Part shown: positions 52,526-59,838 of the stretch, piece by piece | How positions within the stretch are numbered: the stretch's first letter is position 1 | How the letters are laid out: every line of letters begins with the position of its first letter | The notes under the pieces: model-generated | Databases searched by the model: none | The model's input: only the letters and a program-made list of their open reading frames with translations | What the model was told of the DNA's origin: nothing | Assembly: GCA_034376725.1 (NCBI GenBank) | Contig: JAXMJH010000023.1 | Span: 1 to 59,838, forward strand | Length of the DNA stretch: 59,838 nucleotides | Direction of reading: 5' to 3' | Source of the DNA: UBA11164 sp034376725 | GTDB lineage: Bacteria > Pseudomonadota > Gammaproteobacteria > Xanthomonadales > Xanthomonadaceae | Position numbers and translations under genes: made by a program

Positions 52526-53577
52526 CCACACGCCGCGCACTGCTCAAGAGCGGCGCCGGCGTGGCTGCCCTGCTGCTCCTGCCCGGCTGCGCCGAGCCGC
52601 CGGCGTTCGATCCCGCCAGCCGCGCCGCCGAAATCGATGCGATTGCCCTGAGTCTGCAGGGCTTTGCCAACGGGTCGTATCTGGATGACGCGCATCCCGA
52701 GTCGCTCCGGGCGCAATTGATCGAGCGTCTGGATCGCCATCGCCGCCTGGGAATGGCCACGCCGGTGGTCATTCGCGTGGCAATCGAGGAGGATTTTCGC
52801 GACGGAAAGATTGCCGAAATCGACGGCTGGCTGCTGTCGGAAACCGAGCATGTGCTGCTGAAATACTCCGCGCATCTGCATCGCCTGGCGGGCAGCTCCT
52901 CCGAGTCGCGTCCGGTGCCGTTCTCCGAGGCCGAAGAAGCCGAGATCGTGACCCTGCGCAACTGGGGGCCGCAGTCGACCTGCGTGGGCCGCGGCTTCAA
53001 CGAACAGGCCGACGGCCATTCCAGCATCTGGGTCGGCTTCGACGGCGTGGCCCCGACCGGGCTGTTCATCATGATTGGCGATCAGTCGGTGATCACCGCC
53101 AAGGGTGCCGGCGTGCTGACCAGCCGGATCGAGGGCGACCTGTTGCGCAGCATGCTGGAACAGGAACGCAGCTACGCTGTTTCTCTTTACGACCCGTTTC
53201 AGGGCAAGCGTCAGTTGGTCGGGCAGTTTGCCGTGGTCGGTACCGCCGAGGCGGCCAGGACCGAAGCCGGAAAGGAATCGACGGTGTTCAAGCCGGTGGC
53301 CAGGTGGGGGCCGACCCGCACCCGGCAGTCGACCCCGTTCAACGCCCAACCCAACGGCGACTCGGCATTCTGGATCAACACCCCCTGCGCCCCGCACGAC
53401 ACGATGGTCACCCTCGGCGACACCGCGCTCGAGACCACAGTGACCCAAGGCAGTGTTACCGCACGCCTCACCAATCCCGACCTGCTGGATCGCACCGGCC
53501 GCCTGCCGCTTCGCCTGACCCACCCGCCCACCGGCGAATCCGTGCTGGTCGGCGAGTTCGAGATCCAACCGCAGTAG
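52522..53577 (+). CDS. Lipoprotein of unknown function paired with the GMC oxidoreductase
   Basis: A 351-residue exported protein. The N-terminus MTTRRALLKSGAGVAALLLL has paired arginines (Tat-like) and ends in the lipobox LPGC at Cys26 or so, so it is probably a lipoprotein. The next 60 residues (LSLQGFANGSYLDDAHPESLRAQLIERL) are helical and resemble small subunits of membrane dehydrogenases only loosely. The second half has beta-type segments (GLFIMIGDQSVITAK, ETTVTQGSVTARLTNPDLL). I do not recognise it. The ATGA overlap ties it to the GMC enzyme, possibly as anchor or electron partner. Confidence 0.72.
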   Translation: MTTRRALLKSGAGVAALLLLPGCAEPPAFDPASRAAEIDAIALSLQGFANGSYLDDAHPESLRAQLIERLDRHRRLGMATPVVIRVAIEEDFRDGKIAEIDGWLLSETEHVLLKYSAHLHRLAGSSSESRPVPFSEAEEAEIVTLRNWGPQSTCVGRGFNEQADGHSSIWVGFDGVAPTGLFIMIGDQSVITAKGAGVLTSRIEGDLLRSMLEQERSYAVSLYDPFQGKRQLVGQFAVVGTAEAARTEAGKESTVFKPVARWGPTRTRQSTPFNAQPNGDSAFWINTPCAPHDTMVTLGDTALETTVTQGSVTARLTNPDLLDRTGRLPLRLTHPPTGESVLVGEFEIQPQ

Positions 53578-53601
53578 CCCGCATCGAGCAGCCAGCATCG
53601 A

Positions 53602-53848
53602 GTAGCCCGGATTGCAGCGCAGCGAAAATCCGGGACCGCCGGAACATTGATCGAAACCCATGACCTCCGGCGAGCCGAAACATCCCGGTCGCGGGCGTGG
53701 CCCGCTCCTACCGATTCAAGCCCCTCTCTCCTGCCCGAGTAGCCCGGATTGCAGCGCAGCGAAAATCCGGGACCGCCGGAACATCGATCGAAACCCATGA
53801 CCTCCGGCGAGCCGAACCATCCCGGTCGCGGGCGTGGCCCGCTCCTAC
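53602..53848 (-). repeat. Two REP-type units, reverse orientation
   Basis: Copies at about 53602-53711 and 53739-53848 each run from AGTAGCCCGGATTGCAGCGCAG-like half to GCGGGCGTGGCCCGCTCCTAC, the reverse of the units seen elsewhere. They are nearly identical to each other. They fill the gap between two convergent genes. Confidence 0.88.
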
Positions 53849-53867
53849 AGGTCGTAACCGCACACAT

Positions 53868-53897
53868 AAAAAAAGCGGGCGCCCGTAGGCGCCCGCT
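53868..53897 (-). terminator. Terminator of the secreted 484-residue protein gene
   Basis: On the minus strand GCGGGCGCC, loop TACG, GGCGCCCGC followed by seven T: a nine-pair GC-rich stem with a U-tail, 25 bases after the stop. A classic strong terminator. Confidence 0.93.
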
Positions 53898-53921
53898 CAG
53901 GGTGTTGCTTACAGCGTCGGA

Positions 53922-55376
53922 TCAGTTGCCGAACGAGTCGTTCAGCGCCTGCTCGCCGTTGCTGTCGGCGTCGGTCAGATTGGTGACCGTGCCGGTGTTG
54001 CTGTTGCGGTTGAGGCTGGTGACACGCAGATTGTCGAACTCTGCGGTCACCACCATGCGCCAGCGGCCGATGCCGTCGCCGAACGCGCCCGACAGACCCT
54101 TGCCGGCGTTGCCGTTTTCGAGGTCTTCGGAGTTCAGCTGCAGGGTCTCGCCGGCCGGCAGGATGAAGGTGATGTTGGAATCGGCCGAGTTGCCGCCATC
54201 ATCGTAGCCTTCGATGGTGACCAGACCGCCGGTGTTGCCCCAGTTGCTGACCCGCAGGAAGCTCTGGGCCAGGGTGTTGCCCGCCGGGTTGAAGGTGAAC
54301 ACCTTGACAACCGAGCCGTTGAACATCAGCGGCAGCACCTGGCACGACGGGAACTGGGTCACGTCCATGCCGCGGGTGAAGTTGCCGCCAACGGTCAGGC
54401 TGGAAGAGTCGATCTGGGTGTCGCCGTCGACGGTCAGACACACAAAGGCATCGGTCACGAGGTTCGGGTTGATGGCGGTGAACGTGGCAACGGTACCGGC
54501 CGCGTTGATCGTGCTGGTGGCGATATCGGCCGCGCCGCACAACGGATCGGAGGACAGGAACACCGCGCCACCATTGGCCGCCAGGAAGGCCGGGTCGAAG
54601 TCGCCCGAAAGGTTGAGGTTGACGGTATCGCCGGCCAGGAACGAGAAAGTCACGCCCGGGTTGATGGCGATGTTGATCGAGCCGGCGTTGAAGTAGGTCT
54701 CGCCGTTGCCGTTCAGGCTGCTGCCGATCTCGCCAAGATCGCCGACCGGGGTAAACAGCACCTTCGGGGCCTGGTTGGCGTCGGAAGCCACGTCGATCTT
54801 CTTGTCGGTGTCGCCGGTAGACGTGTCGCAGGTCAGGGCAACGCCGTTGGCGCGGCTGATCAGCGAGACGTTCGCGGTTGCGATGACCGTGTTGGTGTTC
54901 GAGTCGAACAATTCAACCCGTGCGCCGACCGCGCCGGTCAGCGGCACACCGCTCAACGAGAGTGCGCTGACTTCGATGAAGGTGCCAACGCCAATGTTGG
55001 ATACGCCGGGAGTGTCGGGAGTGACGGTCCAGACCGCCGTCGACTGCCCCATCAAGCTTCCGATGGACACGGCGCCCTGCGTCCAGTCCTGGGCGCTAGG
55101 ACCAGCAGCCGGGGACAGGCCGGTGATGGTCACGCCCGGCTGCAGAATGATGATACGGGCGCCATAGCCGGTGGATCGGCCGACCAACTGATCGGTGATG
55201 CCGTCGGCGTTGAACTCGATGACCTCGGACATGGTGACGGTCGAGCCAATCTGCGAGGCGATGACCTCGGCAGCGGTATTGCCATTGGTGGTGACATCAA
55301 AAGCCATCGCGCCCAGCGGCAGGAACATGCCGGCTGCGACCGCGAGAGCGAGGGTATTGCGCTTGAGATTCGACAT
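53922..55376 (-). CDS. Secreted beta-rich protein of unknown function
   Basis: A 484-residue protein with a clear signal peptide (MSNLKRNTLALAVAAGMFLPLGAMA). The mature part is acidic, rich in N, D, G, T and S, with almost no lysine, as in surface or S-layer-like proteins. Four cysteines (in LTCDTSTGD, DPLCGAAD, FVCLTVDG, PSCQVLP) could form two disulfides. The C-terminal part has VKVFTFNPAGNTLAQSFLRVSN and EGYDDGGN. AAGGAG precedes the ATG, and a very strong terminator follows, suggesting a highly expressed monocistronic gene. I recognise no family. Confidence 0.8.
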   Translation of the reverse strand: MSNLKRNTLALAVAAGMFLPLGAMAFDVTTNGNTAAEVIASQIGSTVTMSEVIEFNADGITDQLVGRSTGYGARIIILQPGVTITGLSPAAGPSAQDWTQGAVSIGSLMGQSTAVWTVTPDTPGVSNIGVGTFIEVSALSLSGVPLTGAVGARVELFDSNTNTVIATANVSLISRANGVALTCDTSTGDTDKKIDVASDANQAPKVLFTPVGDLGEIGSSLNGNGETYFNAGSINIAINPGVTFSFLAGDTVNLNLSGDFDPAFLAANGGAVFLSSDPLCGAADIATSTINAAGTVATFTAINPNLVTDAFVCLTVDGDTQIDSSSLTVGGNFTRGMDVTQFPSCQVLPLMFNGSVVKVFTFNPAGNTLAQSFLRVSNWGNTGGLVTIEGYDDGGNSADSNITFILPAGETLQLNSEDLENGNAGKGLSGAFGDGIGRWRMVVTAEFDNLRVTSLNRNSNTGTVTNLTDADSNGEQALNDSFGN

Positions 55377-55810
55377 GTCGAACTAACTCCTTAGTATTGA
55401 CTAGATTCGCTAGCGTTTCGGGGTGCGAAGCTTGGACCGGAAGCACCGCTCTTACCCGGTACCAGAAGGCAAGGCCTCGGGCGACCGGTTGTTCAAGAAG
55501 CGCTGTCGCGTAGAAACGCCACCACGCCCCCAGAACGGCAAGCCACGCGAGGGGCAACATAGCCCACCCCAAGGGGCGCGTCAATCCTTTGTGAGCAGGT
55601 TTTTCACATGCGGCAGCGCCGGTGTGGGCCGGTGGGGCGATATCGGTCGGGTTTTTGTGACCGGTTTGGCATGGGAGGAAGGGGGTCGATCGTCGAACGG
55701 CGGTGTGCGTTGTAGCGAACGGTTTTGCGTTGTGTCGGCGAGAAGTTTTGGGTTTTTGGGCGAAGTGCGTGGACGGCTGCCTTCGGCGATAGATTAAGTG
55801 CGCGGACGCC

Positions 55811-55876
55811 TGCCTTCGGCAGCAAGTCCTGTCACCCTCTCCCCAACCCCTCTCCCATCGAGGGAGAGGGGCTTTA
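55811..55876 (+). repeat. CCCTCTCCCCAACCCC element, copy 1
   Basis: Begins TGCCTTCGGCAGCAAG, continues CTGTCACCCTCTCCCCAACC and ends in CTCTCCC-ATCGA-GGGAGAG, a hairpin followed by GGGCTTTA. A second copy lies 287 bases on. Confidence 0.82.
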
Positions 55877-56097
55877 GAAGCGTCGAATCCATCCGTGCTC
55901 CGGGCCAGCGGTACCTGGGAGCATCCTCCGCTCCGAGCCAGCGGCGCTATTAAGCCTCCCCCCTGGGGGGCGAGCCGCCGCTTTTGAGCCTCTCCCCCCT
56001 CCGAGGGGGAGAGGTTTGGAGAGAGGGGGGCGGCGCCGCAGGCGCCGTGCTTCCCGATGGCACACCGCTGTCGACACCATCAATGTCTGCCTTCGGC

Positions 56098-56153
56098 AGC
56101 AAGTCCTGTCACCCTCTCCCCAACCCCTCTCCCCTCAAGGGAGAGGGGCTTTA
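56098..56153 (+). repeat. CCCTCTCCCCAACCCC element, copy 2
   Basis: Same order of modules as copy 1: TGCCTTCGGCAGCAAG, the C-rich core, then a CTCTCCCCTC-AAG-GGAGAGGGG hairpin and GCTTTAA. It runs straight into the REP block. Confidence 0.82.
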
Positions 56154-56400
56154 ACCGGGAGCGGGCCACGTCCGCGACCGGGATGTTTCGATTCGCCGGA
56201 GGTGATGGGTTTCGATGCGCGTCCCGGCGGTCCCGGATTTCGGCCGCTGCGCGGCAACGCGGGCTGCGCCCGCTGCGCCTTCGCTTGGGCTGCGCCCGCG
56301 CTCGGTCGGCCGCTGCGCGGCAACGCGGGCTGTGCCCGCTGCGCCTTCGCTTGGGCTGCGCCCGCGCTCGGTCCGCTGCGCTGCAATCCGGGCTGCGCGG
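56154..56400 (+). repeat. REP-type repeat block before the ABC permease gene
   Basis: GCGGGCCACGTCCGCGACCGGGATG, TTCGCCGGAGGTGATGG, then CCCGGATTTCGGCCGCTGCG and two copies of a GCGCGGCAACGCGGGCTG / CTTGGGCTGCGCCCGCGCTC module, ending CTGCAATCCGGGCT. The GTAGGA head is missing here. The inner module is duplicated in tandem (about 56240-56310 and 56311-56372). Confidence 0.82.
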
Positions 56401-56463
56401 TTTATGGGTGCCTTGCGCTACGATGGCGGGTCTGATTCTGGAAGCGCATGACATGCGGGACGG

Positions 56464-57285
56464 GTGGCGGTGACGACGGTGGCTCTTTCTACTCTGGCGC
56501 AGCCCTGGCGCTATCGCGGGCTGATTGCCACGCTGGTGCGGCGCGAGCTGCAGGGCCGCTACCGGGGTTCGCTGCTGGGCATGCTGTGGCCGGTGCTGAC
56601 CCCGCTGCTGATGCTGGCGGTCTACACCCTGGTGTTCGGCGTGGTGTTTCAGGCGCGCTGGCCGCAGGCCGGCGAGGGCCAGGGGCTTGGCCAGTTTGCG
56701 ATGGTGCTGCTGGCCGGCCTGCTGGTGCACGGCCTGCTGGGCGAAGTGCTCAACCGCGCGCCGACCAGCATCGTCAGCCAGCCGAACTACGTAAAGAAAG
56801 TGGTGTTTCCGCTCGATGCCCTGGCCTGGGTGGAAGTGCTGGCCACCCTGGCCCACATGCTGGTGGGCTTGATCCTGCTGGTGGTGGTCAATGGCGTGTG
56901 GGGTCTGGGCTTCGCCTGGGCACAGTTGGCGCTGCCGCTGATCGTGCTGCCTTACCTGGTGCTGCTGCTCGGCCTGAGCTGGATTTTTTCCGCGCTGGGC
57001 GTGTATCTGCGCGATCTCAGCCAGGCAGTCGGGCCGATGGTGACCGCGCTGATGTTTCTGGGGCCGGTGTTCTACGCCCGCGATGCGTTGCCCGAGCCGC
57101 TGTCGGGCTGGTTGGTGCTGAATCCGATTACCCTTGTCGTCGAACAGACCCGTCGGGTGCTGTTCGAGGGCCTTTGGCCCGACTGGATGGCGCTGGGTGG
57201 CTATACCCTGGCCGCGCTGGCGGTCTACTGCATGGGGCTTTGGATGTTCGAGAAACTGAAGAGAGGCTTCGCCGATGTCGTCTGA
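56464..57285 (+). CDS. ABC transporter permease, polysaccharide export type (Wzm-like)
   Basis: Membrane half of an ABC-2 exporter for O-antigen or other polysaccharide. 273 residues with six transmembrane helices. Landmarks: LVRRELQGRYRGSLLGMLW at the N-terminus, FQARWP, NYVKKVVFPLDAL and LNPITLVVEQTRRVLFEG. The start is a GTG at 56464 or another at 56470; no in-frame ATG exists nearby. The ATPase partner normally next to it is absent; instead a GspE-type gene overlaps its end by 11 bases. Confidence 0.88.
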   Translation: MAVTTVALSTLAQPWRYRGLIATLVRRELQGRYRGSLLGMLWPVLTPLLMLAVYTLVFGVVFQARWPQAGEGQGLGQFAMVLLAGLLVHGLLGEVLNRAPTSIVSQPNYVKKVVFPLDALAWVEVLATLAHMLVGLILLVVVNGVWGLGFAWAQLALPLIVLPYLVLLLGLSWIFSALGVYLRDLSQAVGPMVTALMFLGPVFYARDALPEPLSGWLVLNPITLVVEQTRRVLFEGLWPDWMALGGYTLAALAVYCMGLWMFEKLKRGFADVV

Positions 57286-58981
57286 GCCGGTTCGCACGAT
57301 GGACGCCGAGCTGTCCGGGTCGCGGCTGGGCGATCTGCTGGTGGCGGCCGGTTTGATCGGTGCCAGCGACCTGGAGCGCGCGCTCGCCCTGCAGGCGCGG
57401 ATCGGCGGACGGCTGGGCAGCGTACTGATGCGCATCGGCGCGCTGAGCGAGGACAACCTGCTGGAGACCCTCAGCCGTCAGCTGCATCTGCCGGTGCTGG
57501 GGCTTGGACTGCCGATGCCCGACGAGGATGCCGTCCGCCTGGCAGCCGCCGAGTCCGCGCTCGGGCTGGACTGGATGATCGACCAGCAGGTATTGCTTTG
57601 GGCCGATGCCGAGGGCGGCTTCTGGTGCGCGGCCCGCGATCCGCTGCTGCCCAGCCTGCGCGAGGCGCTGGGTCACGCCTATCCGGGCCAGCGCATTCAT
57701 TATTGTCTGTGTCGCGGTCAGGACCTGGAGCGCACGCTCGACGCCCTGGCCCGCCACGCCGGTGGCGACAGCCACGATGATGGCGATGCCCGCCATCTGC
57801 GCGAGATGGCCGAGGAGGCGCCGGTAGTCGAGCTGGTCAGCAATCTGCTGGCGCAGGCGGTCGAACAACGCGCTTCCGACGTGCATCTGGAGCCGGAGGA
57901 GCGCGAGTTCGTTGTCCGCTTCCGCATCGATGGCGTGCTGCATGCCCGGCTGCGGCTGCCGCGCCAGCGTTTCGACGCGGTCGCCTCGCGGCTCAAGCTG
58001 ATTTCCGGCATGGACATCGCCGAACGCCGGCTGCCCCAGGACGGCCGGATGTCGACCCGGGTCGGCGGTCAGGAAATGGACATCCGTGCCTCGGCCCTGC
58101 CCGGCGTGCACGGCGAGTCGATCGTGCTGCGCCTGTTGCCCAAGGAGCGCAAGGAGCTTGGCCTGGACCGACTCGGGTTCGAGGCCGATCACTTGGCCCT
58201 GATGCGCGACTGGATGGGCCAGGCCAACGGCATCGTGCTGGTGACCGGCCCGACCGGCTCGGGCAAGTCGACCACGCTGTATGCCGCGCTGGCGGCAACC
58301 AACGATGGACTGAAAAAGATCATCACCGTCGAAGATCCGGTGGAGTTCCAACTGCCGGGCATCACTCAGATTCAGGCGCACAGCGAAATCGGCCTGACCT
58401 TCGCTAATGCGTTGCGCTCGATCCTGCGCCAGGACCCGGACGTGGTGATGATCGGCGAAATCCGCGATCTGGAAACCGCCGAGATCGCCGTCCAGGCCGC
58501 ACTGACCGGCCATCTGGTGTTGTCGACCCTGCACACCAACGACGCCATCAGCGCCTTCACCCGGCTGATCGACATGGGCCTGGAGCCGTTTCTGGTCGCC
58601 ACGCCGATCCGCGCCGTGCAGGCCCAGCGCCTGGTGCGCCGGCTGTGCGAATGCGCCCGGCCGGGCCACGTGCCCGAGTCGCTGGCCGCCGAGGCGGCGG
58701 GCTTCGCGCACACGGTGCTGGGCGATGCGCCGCCGCGCTGGATGGAAGCCGTGGGTTGCCCGAAATGCCTGCACACCGGCTATCGCGGGCGGCTGGGCAT
58801 CTACGAGATGATCCCGGTCTCGGAACAGATGCAGCAACTGATCGTAAACGGCGGCAGCGTGAACCAGATGAAAGCCCTGGCGCGCAGCGAGGGCCACCGA
58901 TTCCTTCGCGACGACGGATTGCTGAAAGCCTGGCAGGGCCAGACCACCGTGGAAGAAGTGCTGCGGGTGACCGGCGTTTGA
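57275..58981 (+). CDS. GspE/PulE-type secretion or pilus assembly ATPase
   Basis: A 568-residue hexameric ATPase that powers type II secretion or pilus assembly. The N-terminal MshEN-type domain (about 15-70, GDLLVAAGLIGASDLERAL) leads to the core: ASDVHLEP, RLPQDGRMSTRVGGQEMD, Walker A TGPTGSGKSTTLYA, Asp box TVEDPVEFQLPG, Walker B DVVMIGEIRDLETA and His box LTGHLVLSTLHTNDA. The zinc knuckle is unusual: RRLCECARPG has CxC where CxxC is normal, while the second pair GCPKCLHTGYRG is intact. Similarity in this region fits GspE. No gspF or pilin genes follow; repeats do. Confidence 0.9.
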   Translation: MSSEPVRTMDAELSGSRLGDLLVAAGLIGASDLERALALQARIGGRLGSVLMRIGALSEDNLLETLSRQLHLPVLGLGLPMPDEDAVRLAAAESALGLDWMIDQQVLLWADAEGGFWCAARDPLLPSLREALGHAYPGQRIHYCLCRGQDLERTLDALARHAGGDSHDDGDARHLREMAEEAPVVELVSNLLAQAVEQRASDVHLEPEEREFVVRFRIDGVLHARLRLPRQRFDAVASRLKLISGMDIAERRLPQDGRMSTRVGGQEMDIRASALPGVHGESIVLRLLPKERKELGLDRLGFEADHLALMRDWMGQANGIVLVTGPTGSGKSTTLYAALAATNDGLKKIITVEDPVEFQLPGITQIQAHSEIGLTFANALRSILRQDPDVVMIGEIRDLETAEIAVQAALTGHLVLSTLHTNDAISAFTRLIDMGLEPFLVATPIRAVQAQRLVRRLCECARPGHVPESLAAEAAGFAHTVLGDAPPRWMEAVGCPKCLHTGYRGRLGIYEMIPVSEQMQQLIVNGGSVNQMKALARSEGHRFLRDDGLLKAWQGQTTVEEVLRVTGV

Positions 58982-59838
58982 GTGCATATCCGGCGGTCGC
59001 GACTTTTGGCCGCCGCGCGGCAGCGCCGCTTACCGGATTTGTTCAATAAAGGCCTTCAACCTGTAGGAGCGGGCCACGCCCGCGACCGGGATGTTTCGGT
59101 TCGCCGGAGGTTATGGCTTTCGATGCGTGCCCCGGCGGCCCCGGCTTTCGGCCGCTTCGCGGCAACGCGGGCTGCGCCCGCTGCGCCTTCGCTTGGGCTG
59201 CGCCCGCGCTCGGTCCGCTGCGCTTCAATCCGGGCTACTCGGGTTTGTCAAGAATGGCCCTCAACCTGTAGGAGCGGGCCACGCCCGCGACCGGGATGAT
59301 TCGGTCCGCCGGAGGTGATGGCTTTCGATGTGTGTCCCGGCGGTCCCGGATTTCGGCCGCTGCGCGGCAACGCCGGTTACCGGGTTTGTCAAGAATGGCC
59401 TTCAACCTTTAGGAGCGGGCCACGCCCGCGACCGGGATGATTCGGTTCGCCGGAGGTGATGGCTTTCGATGTGTGTCCCGGCGGCCCCGAATTTTCGCTG
59501 CGCTGCAATCCGGGCTACACGGGTTTGTCAAGAAAGGCCTTCAACCTGTAGGAGCGGGCCACGCCCGCGACCGGGATGTTTCGGTTCGCCGGAGGTGATG
59601 GCTTTCGATGTGTGTCCCGGCGGCCCCGGCTTTTCGCTGCGCTGCAATCCGGGCTACTCGGGTTTGTCAAGAATGGCCCTCAACCTGTAGGAGCGGGCCA
59701 CGCCCGCGACCGGGATGTTTCGATTCGCCGGAGGTGATGGCTTTCGATACGTGTCCCGGCGGTCCCGGATTTCGGCCGCTGCGCGGCAACGCCGGTTACC
59801 GGGTTTGTCAAGAATGGCCTTCAACCTTTAGGAGCGGG
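58982..59838 (+). repeat. Tandem REP array, period about 140 bp, running off the right edge
   Basis: The TAGGAGCGGG head occurs at 59064, 59269, 59410, 59549, 59689 and 59829. The first interval is 205 bases because it keeps a CTTCGCTTGGGCTGCGCCCG module; the next four are 139-141. Each unit has the hairpin GCGGGCCACGCCCGC, TTCGCCGGAGGTGATGGC, a CCCGG half, CGGGTTTGTCAAGAA and CTTCAACCT. No gene lies in the block. The window stops in a further unit. Confidence 0.92.

Larger units (their letters stand above)
55377..56463. other. Gene-free 1.1 kb block of mixed repeats
   Basis: No credible gene. 55377-55800 holds the leader and promoter side of the secreted-protein gene and sequence with T-rich, TGTG-rich pieces. 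From 55800 on it is a patchwork: two copies of a CCCTCTCCCCAACCCC element, a C-rich CCCCCTGGGGGG hairpin at about 55956-55971 with a CTCTCCCCC piece to 56030, and a REP block. The next gene begins at 56464. Confidence 0.6.

Noticed and set aside
55297..55584. A 95-codon minus-strand frame with a hydrophobic start
   Set aside because: It overlaps the ribosome site and signal-peptide region of the secreted-protein gene in another frame, and the second half is not protein-like.
59064..59838. CRISPR array
   Set aside because: Spacing near 140 bases, with most of each unit conserved and no unique spacers; no cas gene in the window.

Overview
This is a high-GC window that looks like an ordinary chromosomal stretch of an aerobic gammaproteobacterium. 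The best guess is the Xanthomonadales/Lysobacterales. That placement rests on gene content (a complete aa3 cytochrome oxidase and heme A locus, RegBA-type regulators, PilU, a DcaP-like porin, bifunctional PutA) and on the style of dispersed repeats (GTAGGAG-headed REP hairpins, GGGAATC heptamers, a TTGCTC/GTTACGTTCTCTTG element). No sequence search was possible, so the taxonomic placement is inference. The odd length, a chimeric-looking left edge and a right edge inside tandem repeats suggest the window is one whole assembly contig.

Layout. 0-9 kb: an acetate module (DcaP-like porin, DUF4212 subunit and sodium:solute symporter on the minus strand, divergent from acetyl-CoA synthetase), an alpha/beta hydrolase and a lone dihydropyrimidinase. 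8.7-10.1 kb: a small defence-type patch with a toxin-antitoxin pair (PIN-like toxin) followed by a scar that joins the start of a type I methylase gene (hsdM) to the end of a vapC gene. 10.2-12.1 kb: a small membrane protein divergent from an XRE/MmyB-like regulator around a perfect 7+3+7 palindrome, then a DUF1428 protein. 12.4-17.3 kb: RegB/RegA redox two-component system convergent with putA. 17.5-26.3 kb: the cytochrome c oxidase locus (DUF2244, coxB, coxA, a 36-residue membrane ORF, ctaG, coxC, an opposing DUF2909 gene, SURF1, a Sco-like protein, ctaA, ctaB). 26.3-30.1 kb: dnaG and an S9 peptidase on the minus strand. 30.1-31.8 kb: a repeat element, rplM-rpsI and tRNA-Gln(CUG). 32.1-33.8 kb: fumarylacetoacetate hydrolase and maleylacetoacetate isomerase. 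33.8-37.1 kb: pilU, a DUF4398-like lipoprotein with an OmpA-family protein, and a DUF465 protein.

37.7-53.6 kb is the most distinctive part. Two tandem GT-C-like membrane proteins sit divergent from a GtrB-like polyprenyl-phosphate glycosyltransferase. Next come cystathionine beta-synthase and cystathionine gamma-synthase/lyase, and then a 1293-residue protein that joins a sulfotransferase-like domain, a coiled coil with a 53-residue internal repeat, a GT4/GT1-like glycosyltransferase and a GT2 glycosyltransferase. It is followed by a GMC oxidoreductase overlapping a lipoprotein gene. 53.9-59.8 kb: a secreted 484-residue protein of unknown role, over 1 kb of mixed repeats, a polysaccharide-type ABC permease overlapping a GspE-type ATPase, and a tandem array with a period near 140 bp that runs off the right edge.

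How the parts fit. Acetate uptake, AMP-forming activation, proline and tyrosine breakdown and heme-aa3 respiration describe an oxygen-respiring user of small organic and amino acids, with RegBA placed to link redox state to respiration. The envelope genes (GT-C pair, GtrB-like enzyme, sulfotransferase/glycosyltransferase fusion, GMC oxidoreductase, ABC permease) suggest surface glycan building and decoration.
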